A DNA stretch of 37,365 bases, taken from assembly GCA_947492885.1 (NCBI GenBank), contig CANLPK010000017.1, positions 1 through 37,365 on the forward strand, written 5' to 3'. Below the pieces are notes generated by a model. It saw only the letters and a list, made by a program, of their open reading frames with translations, ran no database searches and had not been told where the DNA came from. The DNA comes from Bacteroidota bacterium. Its GTDB lineage: Bacteria > Bacteroidota > Bacteroidia > UKL13-3. The number at the start of each line of letters is the position of its first letter. Within the stretch, counting starts at the first letter, position 1. Positions 26,580 to 33,961 of this stretch are shown here, piece by piece. The position numbers were made by a program, and so were the translations under genes.

Positions 26580-27170
26580 ATGAGTCAAAAAATAAAAGAC
26601 ATTATCGCTTCTTCCATTGCAGTAAAACAAGAGTTCTTGAATAATGAGCGCCTTGTTTCCGAACTGACAATGATTGCTGAGTCGATGGTTACCTGTTTGA
26701 GAGCCGGCAATAAAGTGTTATGGTGTGGAAATGGTGGTAGTGCTGCCGATGCACAACATCTTGCCGCTGAACTCTCTGGTCGATTTTATACAGATAGAGC
26801 ACCGCTGTACTCTGAAGCATTGCATGTTAATTCATCTTTTGTTACAGCTGTTGCCAATGATTATTCTTATGATGTTATTTATAGTCGCATGCTCCAAGGA
26901 TGCGGAAGAAAAGGTGATATTATCGTTGGGATTTCCACCTCTGGAAACTCGAAAAATGTGATGAACGCATTGGAAGTTGCACGTGAGAAAGGAATTACTA
27001 CCGTAGGTTTTACGGGTAGTACTGGTGGGAAGATGAAAGACTTATGCGATTTTCTAATTAATGTTCCAAGCAACGATACGCCACGAATTCAGGAGAGCCA
27101 TATTTTAGCCGGACATATCATTTGTCAGCTTGTAGAAGAACTCATGTTTGCCTCTGAAAATATTAAATAA
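26580..27170 (+). CDS. gmhA: Sedoheptulose-7-phosphate isomerase (phosphoheptose isomerase)
   Basis: A SIS-domain isomerase of 196 aa converting sedoheptulose 7-phosphate to D-glycero-D-manno-heptose 7-phosphate, the first step to ADP- or GDP-heptose for surface glycans. Diagnostic motifs: WCGNGGSAADAQHLAAELSGRF (sugar-phosphate binding plus the metal-binding His/Glu pair), GISTSGNSKNV (the SIS phosphate loop), and the C-terminal RIQESHILAGHIICQLVE with the catalytic and metal-binding Gln, Glu and His. The start lies 9 nt after the dehydrogenase stop, so both are likely in one transcript. The remaining heptose genes (hldE, gmhB) are not in the window. Confidence 0.93.
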   Translation: MSQKIKDIIASSIAVKQEFLNNERLVSELTMIAESMVTCLRAGNKVLWCGNGGSAADAQHLAAELSGRFYTDRAPLYSEALHVNSSFVTAVANDYSYDVIYSRMLQGCGRKGDIIVGISTSGNSKNVMNALEVAREKGITTVGFTGSTGGKMKDLCDFLINVPSNDTPRIQESHILAGHIICQLVEELMFASENIK

Positions 27171-27227
27171 CTGAATGATTTTAATTGGAGCGTTATTACT
27201 CCTTATTGAAAATTGTAACTCAACTTC

Positions 27228-27920
27228 ATGAAGATTGCCATTTTAACTGGAGCGGGTGTGAGCGCAGAGAGTGGCTTAAGCACCTTTCGTGATCAAAATG
27301 GATTGTGGGAACAGTATAAGATTTCGGATGTAGCAACCCCGGAAGCATGGGAGAGAAACAAATCTTTGGTTCTAGATTTTTATAATCAGCGTAGAATCGG
27401 TATTGCCAACGCGCAACCTAATGCGGGTCATATTGCATTAGCTAAACTTGAAAAACATTTCAAGGATACCATAATTATCACTCAAAATATAGATGATTTG
27501 CATGAAAGGGCAGGGAGTAAGAACATTATCCATCTTCATGGGAGTATCCGTGAATCGCGAAGTCTTGCAAATGGCGCAATATTCGATATTCTAGGCAACA
27601 AACTTAATTTAGGCGACCATTGTCCATTGGGTAGTCAGCTTCGGCCAAATATAGTATGGTTCGGTGAAGCGGTTCCAAAACTCGAAGAAGCTATTCCGTA
27701 TTGTGAAGATGCCGATATTGTAATTGTAGCCGGAACATCACTGGAGGTATATCCAGCTGCTAGCTTGGTTCATTATGCACAACCGAGTGCAATGAAATTC
27801 CTAATCGACCCCCAAATGCCGCCCTCAATAAAATTAAGTGGCTTTCGGTACGAAGCAAATACAGCAGCAATTGGGTTGCCTAAATTGGTTGATCATCTTA
27901 TTTCAATGAATTCATTATAG
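27228..27920 (+). CDS. cobB: CobB-type sirtuin, predicted lysine deacylase
   Basis: An NAD-dependent protein deacylase of 230 aa. NAD-binding motifs are ILTGAGVSAESGLSTFRD and TQNIDDLHERAGS, with the catalytic His in HLHGSIRES. The class III Tyr-x-x-Arg pair that recognises acidic acyl groups (Tyr and Arg of FYNQRR) is present, predicting desuccinylase/demalonylase activity alongside deacetylation. The structural zinc site normally built by four Cys appears lost: only one Cys (GDHCPLGSQLRP) lies in that segment. I recall similar zinc-less forms in other Bacteroidota. It follows gmhA by 57 nt with no clear promoter, so it may be co-transcribed. Confidence 0.93.
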   Translation: MKIAILTGAGVSAESGLSTFRDQNGLWEQYKISDVATPEAWERNKSLVLDFYNQRRIGIANAQPNAGHIALAKLEKHFKDTIIITQNIDDLHERAGSKNIIHLHGSIRESRSLANGAIFDILGNKLNLGDHCPLGSQLRPNIVWFGEAVPKLEEAIPYCEDADIVIVAGTSLEVYPAASLVHYAQPSAMKFLIDPQMPPSIKLSGFRYEANTAAIGLPKLVDHLISMNSL

Positions 27921-27990
27921 CTCATTTCGCAGCACTTTTAAAATGTGGATGTTTTTGGGAATATTCATTATTTTAAAACCTAAAAAATTT

Positions 27991-27998
27991 TATCTTTG
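27991..27998 (+). promoter_or_regulatory. -7 element (TATCTTTG) for the small membrane protein gene
   Basis: An exact TAnnTTTG match, 25 nt before ATG 28024. Confidence 0.65.
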
Positions 27999-28023
27999 CC
28001 CCCGAACTTTATAATTTACTATC

Positions 28024-28416
28024 ATGTCACATCACACAGAACACGTTTCACACGACGATAATAGCGTTAACTTCATGCCATTAAAGGATAATAACCATAA
28101 TCTATCTATTGGTAAAATTTGGCCTTTGATGCTTCTCATTGCCGTTCTTATTTTTGGATTGGTACCCGGAATTAAATATGCTGGAGGCTTTGTTCAAAAT
28201 GAAGAGCAAGAAGAATGGAGAATTAATCATGGACGTGGCTTAAAAGACAGTGATGAAAATTTGTTTTACAAATCGGAAGCCACTGCTAAAGAAGAGGGGA
28301 AAGTAGAAGAGAAAAAGGCAGAAGGTGCTCATTCAGAAGATGCAAAACCAGAGACAACGACTCCTGAAACTGCGAAGCCTGAAGAAGCGAAACCAGAAGC
28401 TCCATCTCACAAATAA
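28024..28416 (+). CDS. Single-pass membrane protein with acidic Pro/Glu/Lys-rich tail, unknown
   Basis: A 130-aa protein with a His-rich N-terminus (MSHHTEHVSHDDNSVNF), one membrane helix at about residues 34-55 (IWPLMLLIAVLIFGLVPGI) and a tail that becomes low-complexity: Glu/Lys/Ala/Pro/Thr-rich with loose PExAKPE-like repeats from about residue 95 to the end. The tail is probably disordered; N-in topology would place it in the periplasm. No family is recognised. Its own TATCTTTG promoter and downstream terminator make it a single-gene unit. The order around it (cobB, yraN) gives no functional hint. Confidence 0.75.
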   Translation: MSHHTEHVSHDDNSVNFMPLKDNNHNLSIGKIWPLMLLIAVLIFGLVPGIKYAGGFVQNEEQEEWRINHGRGLKDSDENLFYKSEATAKEEGKVEEKKAEGAHSEDAKPETTTPETAKPEEAKPEAPSHK

Positions 28417-28435
28417 TATAAATTAAATTTCATTT

Positions 28436-28464
28436 AAAACCCTTTCAATTCGGAAGGGTTTTTT
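28436..28464 (+). terminator. Intrinsic terminator after the small membrane protein gene
   Basis: Arms AAAACCCTT (28436-28444) and AAGGGTTTT (28454-28462) with a 9-nt loop, followed by further T residues. It ends only 5 nt before the yraN ATG at 28470, so yraN either relies on read-through or the hairpin also shapes its leader. Confidence 0.8.
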
Positions 28465-28469
28465 GTTTT

Positions 28470-28820
28470 ATGAAAAAACTCACGAATACCCAGAAAGGAA
28501 AAGCCTCAGAAGAACTTGCCGTTTCTCATTTGCTTTCTTTGGGTTATTCTATACTTAACAGGAATTATCGCTCTGGAAGGTCTGAAATCGACATCCTTGC
28601 CTTGGATAAAAAGGAATTGGTAGTGGTTGAAGTGAAAAGCAGGAAAAGTAATCAATTTGGTTTTCCAGAGGTTTCAATTTCAAAACATAAGGAGCAATTG
28701 CTTCGAGAAGGTGGATATGCTTTTAAGGAGGAACAAAAAATTTCTTTGCCAATCCGATTTGATGTCATTTCGATAAGCATTCTTGAAAAGGAATTGCGTC
28801 ATTTCAAGGATGCCTTTTAG
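28470..28820 (+). CDS. yraN: YraN family (UPF0102) nuclease-fold protein
   Basis: A 116-aa member of the YraN/UPF0102 family with a PD-(D/E)xK nuclease-like core. The N-terminal KGKASEELAVSHLLSLGY contains the conserved Glu, followed by ILNRNYRSGRSEIDILALD (conserved Asp) and LVVVEVKSRK (the ExK motif). A phylogenetically wide family, possibly involved in DNA processing or Holliday junction metabolism, but no activity is firmly established. The ATG is the first in frame and abuts the terminator of the previous gene; no promoter is visible between them. Confidence 0.9.
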   Translation: MKKLTNTQKGKASEELAVSHLLSLGYSILNRNYRSGRSEIDILALDKKELVVVEVKSRKSNQFGFPEVSISKHKEQLLREGGYAFKEEQKISLPIRFDVISISILEKELRHFKDAF

Positions 28821-28824
28821 TATG

Positions 28825-28868
28825 TATAAACTTATTCATACGATTGAAGTAAAACCGATAAGTTTGTA
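28825..28868. repeat. Inverted repeat over the promoter of the panE-like gene
   Basis: Arms TATAAACTTAT (28825-28835) and ATAAGTTTGTA (28858-28868) match at 10 of 11 positions around a 22-nt spacer. The right arm contains the -7 element TAAGTTTG. It could be an operator for a dimeric regulator. Confidence 0.45.
28859..28866 (+). promoter_or_regulatory. -7 element (TAAGTTTG) for the panE-like gene
   Basis: An exact TAnnTTTG match, 23 nt before ATG 28890, embedded in the right arm of the inverted repeat. Confidence 0.6.
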
Positions 28869-28889
28869 CGTTCGTAATCAAATCAAATT

Positions 28890-29846
28890 ATGTCAAAAAT
28901 CCGTATAGGAATTCTAGGTATTGGGGGCGTTGGAGGCTATTATGGTGGGATGTTAGCAAAGCAGTTCCATCATTCGGAATCGGTGGATATTGTATTTGTC
29001 GTAAGGCCTGAAACCGGCATGCTGATTGAAAAATCGGGATTGAAAATAGTAGAAGACGACCATGAGTCTATAGTTCACCCTGCAGAAATTATTACCAATG
29101 CAACGAACTGCAAGCCACTCGATTATTTGATTTGCTGTACCAAGGGATATCAATTGGAAGAGGCATTAAAACCATTGTCAAATGAAATCACTTCAAATAC
29201 AGTGATTCTTCCATTGCTTAATGGGGTAAGCGCCTCTCAAATTATTCACAGTATTTATCCGCAGGCTGAGGTTTGGGAAGGTTGTGTTTATATAGTTGCA
29301 AGTATCATTTCAAAAGGTGTAATCTTGGTAAAAGGCTCAAATCAGAAATTGTATTTTGGATCACTAACCAAAGGGAATGAGAAGCATCAGCAATTTGCTA
29401 GGCTGCTGAAGGAAGCAGGAATTGTATTCGAGTATGCTGAAAATATAGAAGAAATAATTTGGAAGAAATTTGTATTCATTTCAAGTTTAGCAACAATAAC
29501 AACGAAACTTGATTTAAGTATTTCAGAAGTTTTGACAAATCAAGAGCATCGTAAGTTAGTAGTAAAAATGATTGAAGAGTTGATGGCAATTACTAGAGCA
29601 AAAAACCTTAATCTTGGAATCGATATGATGGAGGAGACCATGAAAAAAATGGATCAAGTCCCTATTGGAAGTCTTACTTCGATGCTTCGCGATTACAGGG
29701 CAGGAAACCCCATAGAATTGCAGGCACTCACCGAATTTGTGATTCAGTCGGGGAGGGAATTAAGCGTTCCTACCCCCGTTTATAATCAAATGTACCACGG
29801 TATTTTGAACAATTTATTGATGAAGAATAATAACCACCAAGCTTAA
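28890..29846 (+). CDS. panE: Ketopantoate reductase family protein (2-dehydropantoate 2-reductase)
   Basis: An NADPH-dependent reductase of 318 aa; true PanE makes pantoate for coenzyme A. The Rossmann loop is ILGIGGVGGYYGGMLA, the CCTKGYQLEEAL block carries the conserved Lys after the second strand, and NGVSASQII is the typical NG motif. The C-terminal domain has the catalytic Lys region (EEIIWKKFVFISS) and SLTSMLRDYRAGNPIELQAL with the substrate-binding Ser/Asn-type residues. Bacteria often carry several ApbA/PanE paralogues, so pantothenate function is likely but not certain. The glycosyltransferase gene begins 6 nt after its stop. Confidence 0.85.
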   Translation: MSKIRIGILGIGGVGGYYGGMLAKQFHHSESVDIVFVVRPETGMLIEKSGLKIVEDDHESIVHPAEIITNATNCKPLDYLICCTKGYQLEEALKPLSNEITSNTVILPLLNGVSASQIIHSIYPQAEVWEGCVYIVASIISKGVILVKGSNQKLYFGSLTKGNEKHQQFARLLKEAGIVFEYAENIEEIIWKKFVFISSLATITTKLDLSISEVLTNQEHRKLVVKMIEELMAITRAKNLNLGIDMMEETMKKMDQVPIGSLTSMLRDYRAGNPIELQALTEFVIQSGRELSVPTPVYNQMYHGILNNLLMKNNNHQA

Positions 29847-29852
29847 TTCAAA

Positions 29853-31514
29853 ATGAAAAACTGGTTTAAAATTCTCCTGAAAAATAAATACATCCTGGTA
29901 TTATTTGCACTTCTTGGAGTTCATGTTTTGAATATGTTTATCGACGTGATGGAAGTGGATGCTGCGCAATATGCATCCATCTCAATGGAGATGTTTCAAT
30001 CCAAGAGTTATTTGCAGGTATTTCAGCATGGGCAGGATTACCTTGATAAACCACCTCTTTTATTTTGGCTGAATTGTATCTCATTCACCATTTTTGGTAT
30101 TAGTAATTTTAGTTATAAATTTTTCGCTGTCGTTTCATTATTCCTTGGAATATTAGGCACCTATAAATTTGCACGGCTTTATTATTCTAAGGAAACAGCT
30201 CGATATGCAGCTCTCATTCTGGGCTCTTCTCAGGCTTATTTCTTAATGACAAATGATGTGCGCACTGATGGATTGCTCACCGCTTGGGTCATCATTGCTG
30301 TATGGTTATTATCTGATTTTCTTCAACGCCAGAAACTAAAATACTTAATTTTAGGAGCCATAGCAACAGCTTTGGCATTGATGGCGAAAGGGCCAATTGC
30401 GTTTATCGCTGTTGTGATTGCAATAGGAGCCGACATTTTATTTAAGAAGCAATGGAAAAATATTTTCCGATGGGAATGGGTGCTATTTGTTAGTGTTATT
30501 GGTATTGCGTTATTGCCTATGTGCTATGGACTTTATACACAGTTCGATTTGCATCCCGAAAAAGTAGTCTACGATTTGCATGGTCCGTCGGGGTTGCGAT
30601 TTTTCTTCTGGACACAAAGTTTTGGCCGCATCACGGGTGAGATATACTGGAATAATCATGCCCCAGCTACCTTTTTTCTTCAAACTATTTTGTGGGATTA
30701 CCAGCCATGGGTAGTGCTGCTCTTCGCTGCAATTGGATACTATGCAATCAACTTTTTTAGAAGCCGTTTTAAATCGTCTATTCTTCCTGAGTATTCCTCC
30801 ATTAACACCTTTGTTTTATTGTTTGTTTTGTTATCCATGTCGAATTATAAATTACCACATTATATTTTCGTTACCTTCCCATTTGCTTCCATTCTGGTGG
30901 CACATTTTTTACAAACTATTTCAAGCCGAAGTGTAGCCCGATTCGCAATATTTCAGATGGTGATAATTTATTTATTCTTTCTATTGCTTGGAATAAATTT
31001 CATTTTCTTTTTTCCTCCCTCCAATTTCTTGCTTCCGCTATTTTGTATAATCATGATCGGTGGAGTTTGGATGACTTATCGCAAATTAACAGGGGTGTCG
31101 CAACTAGTATTTCCAACATTGTTAATGGCAATTGCGTTTAATCTGGTTCTAAGCTTAAACTTCTACCCTCAAATATTACAATATCAATCAACCAGTACTG
31201 CGGGGCATTGGCTTAAGGAACATGCGATTCCTTCTAGTCAGGTTAGGATTTTTAACTCCACTGGCTTCGCACTTGATTTCTATGCTGGCAAAGCACCGGA
31301 GACACTCGATCAAGAAAAAATTAATGAGCTGCCTTCCGGAATATTGGTATATACAGATGAAAGTGGGGCGAAGGATTTAATGAATAGAAGCGTTCGATTC
31401 CAAGTTTTGAAGGAGTTTCCTTCCTTTCATGTTACCAATTTAAAATTAGATTTTCTATTGAAGAGTAAACGCCCAATTGCTTTATCAAAAGCCTTTATTC
31501 TTAAATATCAATAG
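29853..31514 (+). CDS. GT39/ArnT-like membrane glycosyltransferase
   Basis: A 553-aa polytopic inner-membrane protein that probably uses a polyprenyl-phosphate sugar to glycosylate lipid or protein on the periplasmic side. The first periplasmic loop carries the family's acidic motif (VMEVDAAQYASISMEMFQ) and YLDKPPLLFWL, the PMT_2 pattern. Further marks are TNDVRTDGLLTAW and LMAKGPIAF. About ten hydrophobic helices follow, with SMSNYKLPHYIFVTFPF late in the chain and a small soluble C-terminal domain (TAGHWLKEHAIPSSQVRIFN). Aminoarabinose or mannose specificity cannot be inferred. It begins 6 nt after the panE-like gene, so it shares that promoter. Confidence 0.9.
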   Translation: MKNWFKILLKNKYILVLFALLGVHVLNMFIDVMEVDAAQYASISMEMFQSKSYLQVFQHGQDYLDKPPLLFWLNCISFTIFGISNFSYKFFAVVSLFLGILGTYKFARLYYSKETARYAALILGSSQAYFLMTNDVRTDGLLTAWVIIAVWLLSDFLQRQKLKYLILGAIATALALMAKGPIAFIAVVIAIGADILFKKQWKNIFRWEWVLFVSVIGIALLPMCYGLYTQFDLHPEKVVYDLHGPSGLRFFFWTQSFGRITGEIYWNNHAPATFFLQTILWDYQPWVVLLFAAIGYYAINFFRSRFKSSILPEYSSINTFVLLFVLLSMSNYKLPHYIFVTFPFASILVAHFLQTISSRSVARFAIFQMVIIYLFFLLLGINFIFFFPPSNFLLPLFCIIMIGGVWMTYRKLTGVSQLVFPTLLMAIAFNLVLSLNFYPQILQYQSTSTAGHWLKEHAIPSSQVRIFNSTGFALDFYAGKAPETLDQEKINELPSGILVYTDESGAKDLMNRSVRFQVLKEFPSFHVTNLKLDFLLKSKRPIALSKAFILKYQ

Positions 31515-31603
31515 TTAGGAACGGCAGAAACATAAATACCAACTTTTTTTAATTTGTTTGAACCTTTGTAATTGTTAAAGGGTATAACTCTCAAATTCCA
31601 AAA

Positions 31604-32749
31604 ATGAAATATTTCCATTTATTAATTATTGCAATTTTTATTGCAACGAGCTTAAAGGCTCAAAATCCTGAACCAATTTATAGTTTTGTAACTGTTCAAA
31701 AGCCGCTAGCGTACTATAAAACGCAAGCAATTGCTTGGAAAAAGGCCGCAACAATGAAACCTTCCGATGCTAATGCTTGGTATAATTATTATCGAGTAAT
31801 GAGAAACCTAAAAGCGCTAGACACCACAGATCATCGCGCTTATTCCGAGAAGGACAGCAGCCTAAAATTAATCGTTGCCGAAATGGGTAAAGCGGTTCCT
31901 AATAGTTTTGAATATAACTTGTGTATGTGGATTTCAACACCCCATACTCCAGCGTCTACCAAGTACCTTCAGAGAGCCGAAGAACTCGGTAATGACAGAT
32001 TGGAACATGTTGCCGATATGATTGTATGGGGTGAATTGGAACGTAATATTCAAAGGAGAGATAAATACTCTGATATATGGTATCATTCGAAATTGAGTTC
32101 TCCTGGAATGCTGTATTATAATTACAATGTACTTGCTGGTTTAAAACAAAATGCCATTTTATTTACCTGTGGTGATAATGATACTTATCCGCTTTGGATG
32201 CTTCAATCTCAAGGAATACGTCGCGATGTAACAGTGCTGAATTTAAGTTTACTCAGGATTCCTGCTTATCGTGCAAAGGTTTTTAATGAATTGGGAATAG
32301 CCAATTGGAAAGCTGATTCTAATGCCGATAAAGAAACGTATTTTGAAAAAGAAGTGATAAAAAAAGCTTTGGCAAATAATAAAAATTATACAGTCTATGT
32401 TGCCTTAACTGCCGCTACGGATGATTACATTTCGAGCATTGATGATCATTTGTATTTAATAGGTTTAGCGTATGAATACCACACTGAATCGATAGATAAT
32501 CTAGCGATCTTAAAGAAAAATTTCGAACAAGTATTTGCTTTGGATTATTTAAGCCATGAATTCTATAGCGATATTTCTTCTGGAATTTCCGAACAGATGA
32601 ATATGAATTATGCTGTTCCAATGTTGAAATTGTATGAGCACTATAAACTTTCGGGAGACACGCAAAAGGCAGCTTTGCTGAAGGAAAAAATATTGATAAT
32701 TGCCAAGAATTCAACCTATGAATCGGAAATTATAAAACAACTGAACTAA
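31604..32749 (+). CDS. Exported protein resembling the DUF2723 C-terminal domain
   Basis: A 381-aa secreted or periplasmic protein with a signal peptide ([20 protein letters not shown]). The first third is helical and repeat-like ([26 protein letters not shown]), suggesting TPR-type helices. The middle has [35 protein letters not shown], which closely resembles the conserved FTNGDNDTFPLWYLQ-type block of the soluble C-terminal part of DUF2723 membrane proteins. Here it occurs without any membrane helices. Function is unknown. The ECF sigma gene begins within 37 nt of its stop, so both may be in one transcript. A weak -7-like octamer AACCTTTG lies at 31561-31568. Confidence 0.7.
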   Translation: MKYFHLLIIAIFIATSLKAQNPEPIYSFVTVQKPLAYYKTQAIAWKKAATMKPSDANAWYNYYRVMRNLKALDTTDHRAYSEKDSSLKLIVAEMGKAVPNSFEYNLCMWISTPHTPASTKYLQRAEELGNDRLEHVADMIVWGELERNIQRRDKYSDIWYHSKLSSPGMLYYNYNVLAGLKQNAILFTCGDNDTYPLWMLQSQGIRRDVTVLNLSLLRIPAYRAKVFNELGIANWKADSNADKETYFEKEVIKKALANNKNYTVYVALTAATDDYISSIDDHLYLIGLAYEYHTESIDNLAILKKNFEQVFALDYLSHEFYSDISSGISEQMNMNYAVPMLKLYEHYKLSGDTQKAALLKEKILIIAKNSTYESEIIKQLN

Positions 32750-32785
32750 GAAATTTTGTTTAATATCTCACATAGCCCTGATCGG

Positions 32786-33325
32786 ATGTCGTCTGATGAA
32801 CAACTGATGTTGCTCGTTGGGAAGGGCAACCGCAGGGCTTTTGAGTTGTTGTATGAGCGTTATTTCGATAAATTGGTTTGGTTTGCTCGAACATTTTTAA
32901 ATAATGAGCAGCTTGCTGAAGATATAGTTCAAGAAATTTTTATGAAAATAATAACCAACCCTTCCCATTTTGATATAGAGAAAAGATTCTCAACCTGGGT
33001 ATATACAAGTGTTGGTAATAGCTGCAAAAACCTGCTCAGAAATCAAAAAAATCAAGAACGATTGCATAACGAAAACTTCCATGTTGCTGCTTTTGAGAAT
33101 GCACCTAATGATGATAAGTTATTCTTGAGAAAGCATATTGAATCTATTCTTCTGCAGCTCTCTGAGAAGGAACAACGGATTTTTAAACTTCGATTTGAGC
33201 AAGATTTAGCAATAAAAGAGATCGCAGAAATCCTCGCTATTCCTGAAGGCTCAGTTAAATCGGGTATCTATTATCTTCTCAAAAAAATGTCAATACAATT
33301 AAAAGAATTCAGATATGAAAAATAA
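32786..33325 (+). CDS. ECF-type RNA polymerase sigma factor (module 1)
   Basis: A 179-aa sigma-70 factor of the extracytoplasmic-function group. Region 2 is NRRAFELLYERYFDKLVWFARTFLNNEQLAEDIVQEIFMKI, with the STWVYTSVGNSCKNLLR DNA-melting and -10-binding helix after it. Region 4 is LSEKEQRIFKLRFEQDLAIKEIAEILAIPEGSVKSGIYYLLKKM (helix-turn-helix). ATG 32786 gives the usual short N-terminus; a TTG at 32756 would add 10 residues and start 6 nt after the preceding gene. The 3' end overlaps the next gene by 11 nt, the common arrangement for a sigma factor and its membrane regulator. Confidence 0.93.
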   Translation: MSSDEQLMLLVGKGNRRAFELLYERYFDKLVWFARTFLNNEQLAEDIVQEIFMKIITNPSHFDIEKRFSTWVYTSVGNSCKNLLRNQKNQERLHNENFHVAAFENAPNDDKLFLRKHIESILLQLSEKEQRIFKLRFEQDLAIKEIAEILAIPEGSVKSGIYYLLKKMSIQLKEFRYEK

Positions 33326-33950
33326 TATTGAAAATATTCCAAGTGAGGTATTCGATTGGCTGTCAACTAAATCGTTTGATCAATTAAATTCTCAACAAAA
33401 GCAAATTGTGCTTCAGTATTTTACAATAGACGAGTATGACGAATTGGGTAATTCAACCAAGGAAATAAATACTTTCATGAAGCCAACTCAGAAACATCGA
33501 CAGGATTCAAAAGAGCTTCTGATGAATAAGTTTGATGAGGTTTACTCACAACCAAAGCAACGATTTATTGTTCCCCGCCTTTTGAGATATGCCGCCATCG
33601 TTATTTTATCCATTGGGTTGGGATATCAATTGCGATTTTGGATGCAGCCTATAACCACGAATCAAGTTGTGTTTCAGCCTGTTGTTGATACAGTTTATCT
33701 GAATAATAATGTAGAATCCACCAGTGCGTCATTGCTGGAAGACAAAGATTCAGTTCCAAGGAAAGTAGCTTCTAGTAATGGTTCAAGAATTAAAAGGAAT
33801 GATGCATATACCCATGTTTCCAAGAAGCAATTGAGTCTTAACTTTAATGTAGTATCTGTTCAAGATGCAAAAAATAAGGCGAATATACCTAAAGGGAATA
33901 GTTGTAAATCGGATAGCCTCCGTAGAAAATTTGGGTACGTTTCTCTTTGA
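33315..33950 (+). CDS. Single-pass membrane protein, candidate anti-sigma partner (module 1)
   Basis: A 211-aa protein whose start overlaps the sigma gene by 11 nt, which suggests translational coupling. Residues 1-90 are soluble and charged (SEVFDWLSTKSFDQLNSQQKQIVLQYFTIDEYDEL), the right size for a cytoplasmic sigma-binding domain. One membrane helix follows (LLRYAAIVILSIGLGYQL, about 90-110), then ~100 residues of Ser/Asn/Lys-rich sequence, presumably periplasmic. No zinc-binding anti-sigma motif (HxxxCxxC) is present. The role is inferred from position and topology alone. It is convergent with module 2, stop codons 11 nt apart. Confidence 0.7.
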   Translation: MKNNIENIPSEVFDWLSTKSFDQLNSQQKQIVLQYFTIDEYDELGNSTKEINTFMKPTQKHRQDSKELLMNKFDEVYSQPKQRFIVPRLLRYAAIVILSIGLGYQLRFWMQPITTNQVVFQPVVDTVYLNNNVESTSASLLEDKDSVPRKVASSNGSRIKRNDAYTHVSKKQLSLNFNVVSVQDAKNKANIPKGNSCKSDSLRRKFGYVSL

Positions 33951-33961
33951 TATTTGTAAAA

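Noticed and set aside
28300-28416. Repetitive Pro/Glu/Ala/Lys codons considered as a DNA repeat array
   Set aside because: The repeat is loose and follows codon boundaries; it is low-complexity protein sequence, not a CRISPR or satellite array.
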